A stretch of 64,000 nucleotides of DNA. Source: Streptomyces pseudovenezuelae. Lineage in GTDB: Bacteria > Actinomycetota > Actinomycetes > Streptomycetales > Streptomycetaceae. The notes beneath the pieces are model-generated. The model was not told the DNA's origin. It saw only the letters and a program-made list of their open reading frames with translations, and did not search any database. This document shows, piece by piece, positions 50,742-58,924 of the stretch (positions are counted from its first letter, which is position 1; the number at the start of each line of letters is the position of its first letter). The DNA lies in NCBI RefSeq assembly GCF_001513955.1, contig NZ_KQ948150.1, positions 62,001-126,000 on the forward strand, written 5' to 3'. The position numbers and the translations under genes are program-made.

Positions 50742-51560
50742 TCACGGCTTGATGCCCACCCCGGCCCACGCACTGACCTCGGCGTCCGTGAGTTCCGGAC
50801 CCGTACCCTGCGGGTCGTCGGGGCGCCAGCGGTGGGTCAGGGAGATGCCCGGGTCGAGCAGGTCGAGGCCCTTGAAGAAGCGGGCGACCTCAGCCTGGCT
50901 GCGGACCTGGGCGCGGGTGCCCCCGGCCGCGTAGATGCCGACGAGCTTCTCCCACAGTTCCGGGGCGTAGTCGCCCGTGCAGTGGCTCACGGCCAGCGCG
51001 CTGCCCGAGGGCAGGGCGTCCATGAGGCGGCAGACGATGCCGTACGGGTCCCAGTCGTCCGGCACGAAGTGCAGGATGGCGTTGAGCGAGAGGGCGACGG
51101 GCCGGTCCAGGTCGAGGGTCCGGGCCAGCTCGGGGGAGCCGAGGATCGCCTCGGGGTCGGTGAAGTCGCCCTGGACGTACGCCGTGCGGCCCTCGGGGGT
51201 GTTGCGCATGAGACGCTCGGCGTACTTGAGGACCAGCGGGTCGTTGTCGGCGTAGACCACGCGTGCCTCGGGCGCCACGGACTGGGCGACCTGGTGGAGG
51301 TTCGGCTCGGTGGGAATGCCGGTGCCTATGTCGAGCCACTGGCGGATTCCGTACTCCCGCGCCAGGACGCGGGTGGCGCGGTGCATGAACGCGCGGATCT
51401 CCCGGGCGCAGGTGAAGATGCCGGGATAGGTGGCCGCGACGGTCTCGGCCGCCTGCTTGTCGACGTCGAAGTGGTCCTTGCCGCCGAGGTAGTAGTCGTA
51501 CATCCGGGCGGAGTGGGGCCGGCTGGTGTCGATCTCCCGCGCGGCGTGGGAGTGGGTCAT
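50742..51560 (-). CDS. DUF574 / Methyltransf_19 SAM-dependent methyltransferase
   Basis: A 272-residue actinobacterial methyltransferase. It begins with the family hallmark SRPHSARMYDYYLGGKDHF, and the SAM site is QWLDIGTGIPTEPNLHQVA followed by VVYADNDPLVL. Substrates of this family are not known. ATG at 51560 has an AAAGGGA ribosome site. It is followed by the DUF397/XRE pair on the same strand, and a second member of the family lies at 54919, so the two paralogues bracket a regulatory module. Confidence 0.9.
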   Translation of the reverse strand: MTHSHAAREIDTSRPHSARMYDYYLGGKDHFDVDKQAAETVAATYPGIFTCAREIRAFMHRATRVLAREYGIRQWLDIGTGIPTEPNLHQVAQSVAPEARVVYADNDPLVLKYAERLMRNTPEGRTAYVQGDFTDPEAILGSPELARTLDLDRPVALSLNAILHFVPDDWDPYGIVCRLMDALPSGSALAVSHCTGDYAPELWEKLVGIYAAGGTRAQVRSQAEVARFFKGLDLLDPGISLTHRWRPDDPQGTGPELTDAEVSAWAGVGIKP

Positions 51561-51619
51561 CCTGTCCCTTTCAGGTGGTGTGCGTGGGGGTGTCGGGCAG
51601 GTCCAACTCGGGTCGTGGG

Positions 51620-51871
51620 TCAGCCGGCCGCGAGATGGTCGGCGAGACCCCGCTTCACGCCCGCGACGAACGCGGCGATCTCCTGCGGGGTGTAGATCAG
51701 TGCGGGCCCGGACGGGTCGGTCGACTGCCGCAGCGCCACCCGGCCGTCGGCCAGGAGCTTGGTCTGCACGCACTGGCCGCCGTTGGGACCGCTCCACGGG
51801 GACTCCCAGCCCTGGTCGCCCAGATCGGTGGCCGGCATCCCGTTGTAGACGTGAGAGTCGGTGCTGGTCAT
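51620..51871 (-). CDS. DUF397-domain small protein
   Basis: An 83-residue protein with the DUF397 pattern around DQGWESPWSGPNGGQCVQTK and a terminal TPQEIAAFVAGVKRGLADHL. These small proteins are found in actinobacteria next to XRE/DUF5753 regulators and behave like partners or antagonists of them. Its ATG overlaps the regulator's stop as ATGA, so both are made together. Confidence 0.9.
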   Translation of the reverse strand: MTSTDSHVYNGMPATDLGDQGWESPWSGPNGGQCVQTKLLADGRVALRQSTDPSGPALIYTPQEIAAFVAGVKRGLADHLAAG

Positions 51872-52743
51872 GAGTACTCCTTGCGCATGCGGTTCAGGAG
51901 TGCCCTGCTGTCCGCGTCCGAGGTCAGCAGGGACATGCGGTTGTGCGCCTCCAGGTGCGCCGACACGTCGGAGCGCTGGTCCAGGTACATCGCGCCGGAG
52001 AGGACCTCGGTGTAGACGATGTCCGGCAGCTCCGGCTCCTCGAAGCGGAAGTACGTGAACGGGGCACACGCGCCCACATGGGCGCCGGCGGTGAACGGCA
52101 CGACGTCGACGCTGACGTGATCCAGCTCCGAGACCTCCAGGAGCCGTTCGATCTGCTCCCGCATGACCTCGGGGCCGCCCACCAGCCGGTGCAGTACGGC
52201 CTCTTCCATCACCACCCACAGCGTGGGCGCGTCGGACCTGTCCAGCAGGCTCTGGCGGCGCAGCCGCAGATCCACCCGCCGTGCCAGGTCCTCGTCGGCC
52301 TCCTGGGGGAAGCCGCCGCGCAGCACCCCGCGCGCGTAGGCGTGCGTCTGGAGGAGTCCGGTGACGTAGTGGGGCTCGTAGGTGCGCAGGGTCCGGGCGC
52401 CGGTCTCCAGGCTGACGTAGGCGCTGAACCAGTTCGGCAGGACGTCACGGTAGGTGTGCCACCAGCCGGGTTCGTTGGCGCGCTCGGCGAGTTCGACGAA
52501 CTCGTCGATCTCCTGCCGGTCGGCCCCGTAGGTCTCCAGGAGTTTTTCCACGTAGAGCGGTTTGAGGGCGACTTCGGCCTTCTCCAGGCGGCGGATGGTC
52601 AGGGACGTCACCCTGAGCGCCCTGGCGGCGTCCTCCAGCGAGGCCCCCGCGCCCTGCCGCCGATCCTGAAGGCGTCGGCCCAGGATCATGCGCAGCACGG
52701 TGGGAGCACTGGTACCACCCGTGCCCGTACGGCCTTCGCTCAC
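51868..52743 (-). CDS. XRE-family regulator with DUF5753 (Scr1-type)
   Basis: A 291-residue regulator. The N-terminal XRE HTH covers LGRRLQDRRQGAGASLEDAA and RALRVTSLTIRRLEKAEV. The remaining 200 residues form the DUF5753 domain (EPHYVTGLLQTHAYARGVLR, VVMEEAVLHRLVGGPEVMRE, VDVVPFTAGAHVGACAPFTY). Proteins of this type regulate development and antibiotic production in Streptomyces. It starts with GTG and diverges from an anti-sigma-type ATPase, the classical whiJ/abaA-like arrangement. Confidence 0.9.
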   Translation of the reverse strand: MSEGRTGTGGTSAPTVLRMILGRRLQDRRQGAGASLEDAARALRVTSLTIRRLEKAEVALKPLYVEKLLETYGADRQEIDEFVELAERANEPGWWHTYRDVLPNWFSAYVSLETGARTLRTYEPHYVTGLLQTHAYARGVLRGGFPQEADEDLARRVDLRLRRQSLLDRSDAPTLWVVMEEAVLHRLVGGPEVMREQIERLLEVSELDHVSVDVVPFTAGAHVGACAPFTYFRFEEPELPDIVYTEVLSGAMYLDQRSDVSAHLEAHNRMSLLTSDADSRALLNRMRKEYS

Positions 52744-53006
52744 GTCCTGACCTCCTGATGGGGGCTCATCGGCACGAGTCTGACAGCGACTTGCTGACGC
52801 GACCAGGCGGATATCGGCTTTCTGAAATTATCAGGGAGCTGGTTGCAGGTTGAACTTGGGTGCGAGCATAGTGACGTGTGTGAACCGTGCCGCCGAACGC
52901 GCGCACGGTGTCGTCAACCGCCCACACCCGCGGGAGGGTTGGCATTGACCTGCCCCCCGATGCGTCTCGCCCGGCCGCGCCGCCGCCCCCACGGAAGGCC
53001 AACACC

Positions 53007-53447
53007 GTGTCCCCCCACACGACTTCGTCCCCCCAGCTGTTAGACGCCGTGGACCAGGAACGAACCCACTGGATCGAACTGCCCGCGCACCGCTCCAGCA
53101 TCGGGGTCGCGCGTCGCTCCGTCGGCACCCGGCTCAAGGCCTGGAGTCTGCCGGGCGAGCTGTGCTCGGACGCGGTGCTGCTCCTGTCCGAACTGGCCAC
53201 CAACGCCGTGTGCCACACCCTCAGCGCGCGCATCCTGTGCGGCATCGGGCTGGTCGGCGACGGGATCCTCCGACTGGAGGTGCACGACCACGACCGCTCG
53301 GGCCCCACGCTCCGCCGGTGCCGGGCGGGTCTGGACGACGAGGGCGGGCGTGGCCTGTTCCTGGTGGAGGAACTCGCCGACACCTGGGGGGTGGACCGGT
53401 CGAGACTCACCGGCGGCAACGCCGTGTGGGCCAATCTGACGGCCTGA
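53007..53447 (+). CDS. anti-sigma-factor-like ATP-binding protein (HATPase_c, RsbW type)
   Basis: A 146-residue protein with a GHKL ATPase fold: VLLLSELATNAVCHTL supplies the N box, and HDHDRSGP and GGRGLFLVEELADTWGV the G1/G2 boxes. Such proteins act as serine-kinase anti-sigma factors or free regulators. GTG at 53007 is set by the GGAAGG ribosome site eight bases ahead. Codon 12 (53040-53042) is TTA, the leucine codon read by the bldA tRNA in Streptomyces. It diverges from the XRE gene and converges with the PP2C gene. Confidence 0.87.
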   Translation: MSPHTTSSPQLLDAVDQERTHWIELPAHRSSIGVARRSVGTRLKAWSLPGELCSDAVLLLSELATNAVCHTLSARILCGIGLVGDGILRLEVHDHDRSGPTLRRCRAGLDDEGGRGLFLVEELADTWGVDRSRLTGGNAVWANLTA

Positions 53448-53448
53448 A

Positions 53449-54873
53449 CTAGCCCTTGGTGGGTGTGAGTTCGGCCAGCAGCAGGGTCCGGTCGTCCGCT
53501 CCGGCCGGGTCAAAGGAGGCGTGCAGCAGCCGTCGGCACAGTGAGGGGAGCGGGTCGTGGTCGACGGCCGCCGTGTCGAGCGCCCGGGCCAGGCGGGCGA
53601 TCTGGTGGTCTATGTCGGTGGTCCGGGACTCGACCAGACCGTCGCTGTAGAGCACGAGCAGCGACGGGTCGTCGATGGTGAGCACGGTCGGCTCGTAGGT
53701 GCCCGCGGCGAGGCCGAGCGGCAGTCCCGCGCCGACCAGCGTGACCGGACGGGTCCGGCCGTCCGGGCCGCGCAGCAGCGGGGGCGGGTGGCCGGCTCCC
53801 ACGAGCGTGCAGGTGCGCTGCCGGGGGTCCCACTCGGCGTAGATGCAGGTCGCGAAGGAGGCGCCCGGGGTGTCGCTGGCGAGGGCGTCGAGCCGTCGGA
53901 TGAGATCGGCCGCGGGGATGTCGAGGCCGGCCAGGGTGCGTACGGCCGTGCGCAGCTGGATCATCGCCACGGCGGACTCCGGGCCGTGCCCCATGGCGTC
54001 GCCGACGATCAGGCTGACCCGGTCGCCGGGCCGTCTGAGCACGTCGAACCAGTCGCCGCCGATGATCGAGCCCTGTCCGGCGGGCAGCGAGCCGTGCGCG
54101 ATGCGGCAGCCCTCGACCTCCTGGATCGTGCCGGGCAGCAGGCTGCCCCGGATGGCCAGGGCGGTGCGGCGCTCGTGCTCGTAGCGGCGGGCGTTGTCCA
54201 GGGCTACGGCGGCCCGCGCGGCCAGCGACTCCGCGGCGGCGATCTCCGCGGTCAGGAACGGCCCGCGGTCCGGTCCGCGGGAACAGGCCACGAAACCGAT
54301 CGCCCCGCCGCGCAGCCGCAGCGGCACCACCAGGAAGGACCGCGACTTGAGAAGCTCGTCGACCCGCGCGTCCCGGCCGGCGGAGGCGGCGAGCCGCTCG
54401 GCGGTGTGGTCGTCGACGGAGTCGAGCAACTGCGCGTGTCCGTCCACCAGCGCGCGGGAGTACGGCGTCTCGCGGGGAAAGACGATCACCTCGCCGACGG
54501 GCAGGACGCCCTCCCAGGACTCGGGCGCGTCCGTGCCCACCCGCAGCGCCAGCCGGCGCGCCTCGATCTTGGCCGGATCCGCGCCGGCGTACGTGGTCTC
54601 CTCGCGGCGCCACCGCTCCAGCAGATAGAGGGAGGCGGCGTCGCAGAAGCCGGGCGTCAGCGCGTGCGCGACATGACTGCCGGTCAGCCCCAGGTCGAGC
54701 TCGGAGCCGATGACGTCGGCCGCGGGGGAGAAGAATGACCGACGGGGTGGGGGCACGGCGGTGGGGGTGTCGTCGGAGCGGCTGTGCGGTTCGTTCCGCA
54801 GGGTCGTGGGGCCTTTCCGGGTGGGGGTCCGGGCGCCCGGCAGGGACAAGTGATCGCCAGGCGTCGACGGCAA
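53449..54873 (-). CDS. GAF-containing PP2C/SpoIIE-type protein phosphatase
   Basis: About 474 residues: a polar N-terminal extension, a GAF-like domain (about 90-240, VGEVIVFPRETPYSRALVDG, SFLVVPLRLRGGAIGFVACS), and a C-terminal SpoIIE phosphatase (SIIGGDWFDVL, VGDAMGHGPESAVAMIQLRT, DDRTLLLAELTP), with the metal-binding Asp residues present. These phosphatases reactivate anti-anti-sigma factors, which fits the anti-sigma-like ATPase ending one base away on the opposite strand. Start uncertain: TTG at 54873 gives the longest frame and lacks a clear ribosome site. Confidence 0.82.
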   Translation of the reverse strand: MPSTPGDHLSLPGARTPTRKGPTTLRNEPHSRSDDTPTAVPPPRRSFFSPAADVIGSELDLGLTGSHVAHALTPGFCDAASLYLLERWRREETTYAGADPAKIEARRLALRVGTDAPESWEGVLPVGEVIVFPRETPYSRALVDGHAQLLDSVDDHTAERLAASAGRDARVDELLKSRSFLVVPLRLRGGAIGFVACSRGPDRGPFLTAEIAAAESLAARAAVALDNARRYEHERRTALAIRGSLLPGTIQEVEGCRIAHGSLPAGQGSIIGGDWFDVLRRPGDRVSLIVGDAMGHGPESAVAMIQLRTAVRTLAGLDIPAADLIRRLDALASDTPGASFATCIYAEWDPRQRTCTLVGAGHPPPLLRGPDGRTRPVTLVGAGLPLGLAAGTYEPTVLTIDDPSLLVLYSDGLVESRTTDIDHQIARLARALDTAAVDHDPLPSLCRRLLHASFDPAGADDRTLLLAELTPTKG

Positions 54874-54918
54874 CTATATGATGAGGCGTCAAGTACCTTG
54901 GTGGGAAAGGACGTTCTG

Positions 54919-55731
54919 GTGAACGACACGGATGCTCTGCCGCCAGGGTCCGATCCGGACAAGGCGAGCGTAGCCCGGATGTACGACGCTTTGCTGGGCG
55001 GGGAGCACAACTTCGCCATCGACCGGGAGGCGGTGGCGGCCGTCACCGGCATCGACCCCCAGGTGCGCGCGCTGGCCCGGGCCAACCGCGCCTTCCTGGG
55101 GCGGGCCGTGCGGTTCCTGGCCGGGGCCGGCGTACGCCAGTTCATCGACCTAGGTTCGGGGATCCCGACGCAGGGCAACGTCCACGAGGTGGCCCAGGCG
55201 GCGAATCCGCAGGCCCGGGTGGTCTACGTGGACAAGGACCCGGTGGCCGTCGCGCACAGCACCACGCTGCTGGCCGACAACCCGCTCGCCGACATCGTCG
55301 ACGCCGACATCCGGCGGCCGGCCGACGTCCTCGGCTCACCGCAGGTGCGCGAGCTGATCGACTTCGACGAGCCGGTCGCCGTGCTGATGGTCGCGATCCT
55401 GCACTTCGTCGCGCCCGAGGAGAATCCCGCCGGTATCGTCGCCGCCTTCCGGGACGCGCTGCCCGCGGGCAGCTGGCTGGCCCTGTCCCACGCCACGAAC
55501 CAGGACCGTCCGGACACGGCCGCCGCGGTCACCCAGCTGTACCGCTCGCGGGCCACCTCGCCCGTGACCGTCCGCTCGCACGACGAGATCCAGGGCCTCT
55601 TCGCCGGGTTCGAACTGACGGAGCCCGGCCTGGTCCATGTCCCGCTGTGGCGCCCCGACAAGGACGAGGACGTCCCGGAGAAGCCCTCGGAGTACTGGGT
55701 CTACGCGGGAGTCGGCCGCAAGAGCGGGTGA
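54919..55731 (+). CDS. DUF574 / Methyltransf_19 SAM-dependent methyltransferase (second copy)
   Basis: A 270-residue methyltransferase with the same hallmarks as the gene at 50742: KASVARMYDALLGGEHNF, then QFIDLGSGIPTQGNVHEVAQ and VVYVDKDPVAV. GTG at 54919 follows AAAGGA at seven bases. The 45 bases to the divergent phosphatase gene contain AT-rich promoter-like DNA (ACTATATGATGAGG). The two copies differ clearly in sequence, so they are paralogues, not a recent duplication. Substrate unknown. Confidence 0.88.
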   Translation: MNDTDALPPGSDPDKASVARMYDALLGGEHNFAIDREAVAAVTGIDPQVRALARANRAFLGRAVRFLAGAGVRQFIDLGSGIPTQGNVHEVAQAANPQARVVYVDKDPVAVAHSTTLLADNPLADIVDADIRRPADVLGSPQVRELIDFDEPVAVLMVAILHFVAPEENPAGIVAAFRDALPAGSWLALSHATNQDRPDTAAAVTQLYRSRATSPVTVRSHDEIQGLFAGFELTEPGLVHVPLWRPDKDEDVPEKPSEYWVYAGVGRKSG

Positions 55732-55798
55732 CGGCGGGAGAGGGCCGACAGCACGCCCAGCGCTCGGAGTCGAGGGTGCCCCGCCGCCCCCGGCGGAC

Positions 55799-57076
55799 CT
55801 ACCCCGTGATGGAGTCCAGCTGTTCCGCCGCCGGACGCAGGGCCCACAGGTCCCCGCCCGGCGGCGCCTCCAGTGCCGGAACGGCCGTGCGCGCCCGCGC
55901 GTCCCCGGCGTCGGCGGCCGCGTGCACGACGTCGGTCGCCGCGTACCGCAGGAACTCCAGCTCCGGATGGGGCCAGGCGGCGGTCCCGGTCGCGGCGGAC
56001 AACAGGTAGTCCACCGCCTTGAAAAGGCTCTGGCCGTCCGGCCCCCGGTAGGCCCAAAGATCGACGCCGACGTGCCGGCCGATGGCTGCGAGCCTGGTGT
56101 AGGCGACCAGGTCGAAGGTCGAGTAGTGCCAGCTCCGGGTGCGGGCCAGTTCCTGGGGCTGGCTTCCGTCGGTCGCGATCTGCGGCGCGATGCGCCTGCT
56201 CCGGGCGTCCAGGACCGTACGCAGGGCCAGTGCTCTGTCGCCGGTGGCGTAGGCGAGGCCGGCGAGCAGCAGGTCGTAGAAGGTGCCGTGGTTGTTGGCC
56301 GCGGCGCCCTCCTGCTGCCCGAAGTCGCTGTCCTTCAGCCAGCCGAGGAAGTCGGCGTTCCACCGCGCCATTCCGGTGCGGTCCTTCCCGCTCCAGCCGG
56401 GTGCGCCGGTGTCCAGGAGGGCGATCGCGTCGAGGACGGCGGTGTACGACTGCGAGAAGTCGATGATGCCGATGGCCCGGCCGTCGTACTTGCAGGGGAT
56501 GAACTGCGCGTGGTCCAGGTTGGGGTTCATGCGCGTGGCCGGGTCGAGGAACCATGTGCGCAGTACCTGCCCGGCCTTTCGGGCGTACCGCTTCTCGCCG
56601 GTGTAGTACCAGGCGAGGGAGAGGTCGTAGGCGGAGTCGAAGGTCCTCTCGACGTCCTGGCGGTCGGTGCCGGAGTCGACCTCGGGATTGCGTTCGCCGT
56701 CACGCTGGACGTACGGGCAGCCCCAGGGGTTGTCCGCGGTCGGGGTCCGGGAGGGCCACCAGTAGGGGGCCTGGCTGAGGTAGTCGTGGACGTCGCCACC
56801 GGGAGCGGGCCTGGGTTTGTCGACGACGGTCCAGGGGCCCTGGTCCAGCCATGTGTCCGCGCGGGTGGCCAATGCCCGCACCGCGCGCCGGAGTTGCGGG
56901 TCGCCCTTGTCGAGGCGGGCCTTCGTCAGGTGCAGGCGGTCGCCGTCGAGGACCGCGGTGCGCGGGACGGTGGCCCGCGCTGCCACGGGTGCGGCTGCCA
57001 CCGGTGCTGCGAACCCCGTGGTGAGCGCGGCCAGGACGGTCACCAGTGCGACGCACAGGCGGGAACGGGCGCTCAT
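55799..57076 (-). CDS. secreted alginate-lyase-like polysaccharide lyase (PL5/PL38-type fold)
   Basis: A 425-residue exported protein. Signal peptide: LCVALVTVLAALTTGFAAP and an alanine-rich cleavage region. The (alpha/alpha) barrel contains SQAPYWWPSRTPTADNPWGC, YDLSLAWYYTGEKRYARKAG, the AAANNHGTFYDLLLAGLAY segment with the Asn-Asn-His catalytic neighbourhood of alginate-lyase-type enzymes, and RTRSWHYSTFDLVAYTRLA. Such lyases cleave uronic-acid polysaccharides by beta-elimination. It overlaps the upstream beta-helix gene as ATGA. Likely substrates are glucuronan, alginate or related uronans. Confidence 0.83.
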   Translation of the reverse strand: MSARSRLCVALVTVLAALTTGFAAPVAAAPVAARATVPRTAVLDGDRLHLTKARLDKGDPQLRRAVRALATRADTWLDQGPWTVVDKPRPAPGGDVHDYLSQAPYWWPSRTPTADNPWGCPYVQRDGERNPEVDSGTDRQDVERTFDSAYDLSLAWYYTGEKRYARKAGQVLRTWFLDPATRMNPNLDHAQFIPCKYDGRAIGIIDFSQSYTAVLDAIALLDTGAPGWSGKDRTGMARWNADFLGWLKDSDFGQQEGAAANNHGTFYDLLLAGLAYATGDRALALRTVLDARSRRIAPQIATDGSQPQELARTRSWHYSTFDLVAYTRLAAIGRHVGVDLWAYRGPDGQSLFKAVDYLLSAATGTAAWPHPELEFLRYAATDVVHAAADAGDARARTAVPALEAPPGGDLWALRPAAEQLDSITG

Positions 57077-58734
57077 CGGGCCCCTCCGCTCAGCCGCCGC
57101 TGTGCCTCGTAGAGGTTCCGAGGCCGCACCGTCCCCGAACTGCCGTACAGCTCAAGGCGCGTGTGCAGATCACCGGTGAAGTCGGGGACGTCGATCTGGT
57201 CGAACTCCCGGACCTCGTCGATGCCGACGGTGGCGGAGCAGGGGGCCAGACCGTCGATCTTCACCAGCCCGGCGCGGCCGTTGGTGACACGGATGTTCCA
57301 GTGGGTGAACCGGGCGCCGAACAGCGGGCCCGCGCTCGCGTCACCGCCGTGGCGGCCGTTGTTGTTCACGGTGATGTCGGTGCGGACGTTGGCGAAGGGC
57401 AGGCCGCGATGGCTGTCGAAGGTGCCCATCCGTATGTCGCCGCGCGACCAGACGTTGTACGACGACAGCCCCTCGACGTTGATGCCGTGCAACTGGGTGT
57501 TCGCGGGCGCGGGGCGGCTGCGCTCCTCGATCGTGAAGTCCTCGACGAGGTTGTCGTGCGACCCCTCGCGGCAGAAGTAGGGATGATGGGAGCCGCGGCC
57601 CGCGACGCGCGTCCGGCGCAGGGTGCACGCGGAGGCGGCCACCAGCCCGAACCCGTTGTCGACATGACGGACGGTCACGTCGTCCACCCAGCAGTCGTAC
57701 GCGCACTGCAGCACGACACCGTTGTGGCCCTTGTCCAGCAGGTGCGGCTGCTGGGGGGTCTCGGGTGCCTCCAGGGTCAGGCCCTCGACGCCCGAGCCGC
57801 TCAACTCCGGTACATGTGTGGTCAGTCGGGGTGACCACTCCGGGCGCAGGTCGAGCGGGAGCGGCCGTTCGAGGGTGACCTTCCGGCCGTGGACGCGGGC
57901 GATGCGCACGGGCCACTCGTAGGGCACGTACGACGTCAGCTTCGTCTTGTCGTCCCAGAAGTAGGCCGCGGGCCCGGGGCCGCCCCCGCACATGTGCTCC
58001 AGGAGGGTGTGGTCGGCGTCGTCCGCGAGCCGGAGGAGGACCAGGGTGCCCGGACACAGTGCGGACGCGTCGGCGACCGTCACCGTCCAGGAACCCTGCC
58101 GCGCGGGGGCGACCTCGGTGAGCGTCCGCCATTCGTCGCGCCGGTTGCCCGTCCAGCCCTCGAAGGGCCACGCCTTGGCCCTGATCGCCGTGACGAGCGA
58201 CTCCCAGCGGGCCCGCGGTGCGAGCCAGACCAGACCGCCCGCCCATGACCAGGACGACTTGTCCCCGCCGTAGCGGGAGCCGTACGTCCCGATCAGCTCG
58301 GTGAGGTTCTTGGTCGCGTACAGCGTCGTACGGCCGCTGCCGGCGCCCTTGAGGACCACGTTCGAGTGGCCCACGCGGATCACGTCGTCGATGCGGAAGG
58401 TGCCCGGCGGGATGGTGACCGTGCCGCCGCCGGCCCGTCCTGCGGCGGCGACGGCACGGTTGATCGCGGGTGCGGAGTCGGTCGTACCGTCCGGCACGGC
58501 GCCGAAGTGGCGGACGTCGGCGACGACCCGGCGGCGCGGGAGGCGGGCCGCCCCGCCGTGGCAGCCGGCGCGGCCGACGTAGGGGATCTGCGGATGGGTG
58601 AAGGGAGTGCGGCTGAACTCCCGCCACAGTGGTGCTGCTTCGGCCGCCGACGCGGTCCCCGCGCCCAAAGCGACGGTGACGGCGCTTCCCAGCACTGTTC
58701 GTCTGGTCATGCCCATGACATCACGGTTGCTCAT
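57073..58734 (-). CDS. secreted right-handed beta-helix protein (pectate-lyase/GH28-like superfamily)
   Basis: A 553-residue exported protein. The N terminus has a twin-arginine motif (MTRRTVLGSAVTVALGAG), indicating Tat export. The mature protein starts with VVADVRHFGAVPDGTTDSAP, the hallmark of pectate-lyase-superfamily beta-helices, followed by VTIPPGTFRIDDVIRVGHSN, and ends with beta-helix turns (NGVVLQCAYDCWVDDVTVRH, LVEDFTIEERSRPA). It likely acts on the same uronic-acid polymer as the lyase it overlaps. A TGAACGTTCAC palindrome lies 34 bases before the start. The exact reaction is not clear from sequence. Confidence 0.82.
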   Translation of the reverse strand: MSNRDVMGMTRRTVLGSAVTVALGAGTASAAEAAPLWREFSRTPFTHPQIPYVGRAGCHGGAARLPRRRVVADVRHFGAVPDGTTDSAPAINRAVAAAGRAGGGTVTIPPGTFRIDDVIRVGHSNVVLKGAGSGRTTLYATKNLTELIGTYGSRYGGDKSSWSWAGGLVWLAPRARWESLVTAIRAKAWPFEGWTGNRRDEWRTLTEVAPARQGSWTVTVADASALCPGTLVLLRLADDADHTLLEHMCGGGPGPAAYFWDDKTKLTSYVPYEWPVRIARVHGRKVTLERPLPLDLRPEWSPRLTTHVPELSGSGVEGLTLEAPETPQQPHLLDKGHNGVVLQCAYDCWVDDVTVRHVDNGFGLVAASACTLRRTRVAGRGSHHPYFCREGSHDNLVEDFTIEERSRPAPANTQLHGINVEGLSSYNVWSRGDIRMGTFDSHRGLPFANVRTDITVNNNGRHGGDASAGPLFGARFTHWNIRVTNGRAGLVKIDGLAPCSATVGIDEVREFDQIDVPDFTGDLHTRLELYGSSGTVRPRNLYEAQRRLSGGAR

Positions 58735-58767
58735 GGCGGATCGCCCTTTCCATGTACTTCATGGATG

Positions 58768-58777
58768 TGAACGTCGT
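58768..58777. promoter_or_regulatory. TGAACGTTCA operator upstream of the lyase operon
   Basis: A perfect 10-base palindrome sharing the 11-base word TGAACGTTCAC (read on the minus strand) with the site at 30027 before the GH53 gene. It sits between the likely promoter and the start of the beta-helix gene. A LacI-family repressor acting on both loci is the simplest reading. Confidence 0.6.
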
Positions 58778-58867
58778 TCATAAGTGCGTTGACGGGTGAG
58801 GATGCCATGCCGCCGTGCCGTGCGAAAGAGGTTGCGCAGGGATTGCTCGGTCATGTCCCTGAACCAG

Positions 58868-58920
58868 CGCACAGCCGAGCCCCGTCGACTGGATGGTTGT
58901 CGACGGGGCTCGGCTGTGCG
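58868..58920 (-). terminator. strong terminator after the GH43 gene
   Basis: A perfect 22-base inverted repeat (58868-58889 with 58899-58920) with a nine-base loop. It begins four bases after the TAA stop of the large GH43 gene. Confidence 0.92.
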
Positions 58921-58924
58921 GAAC

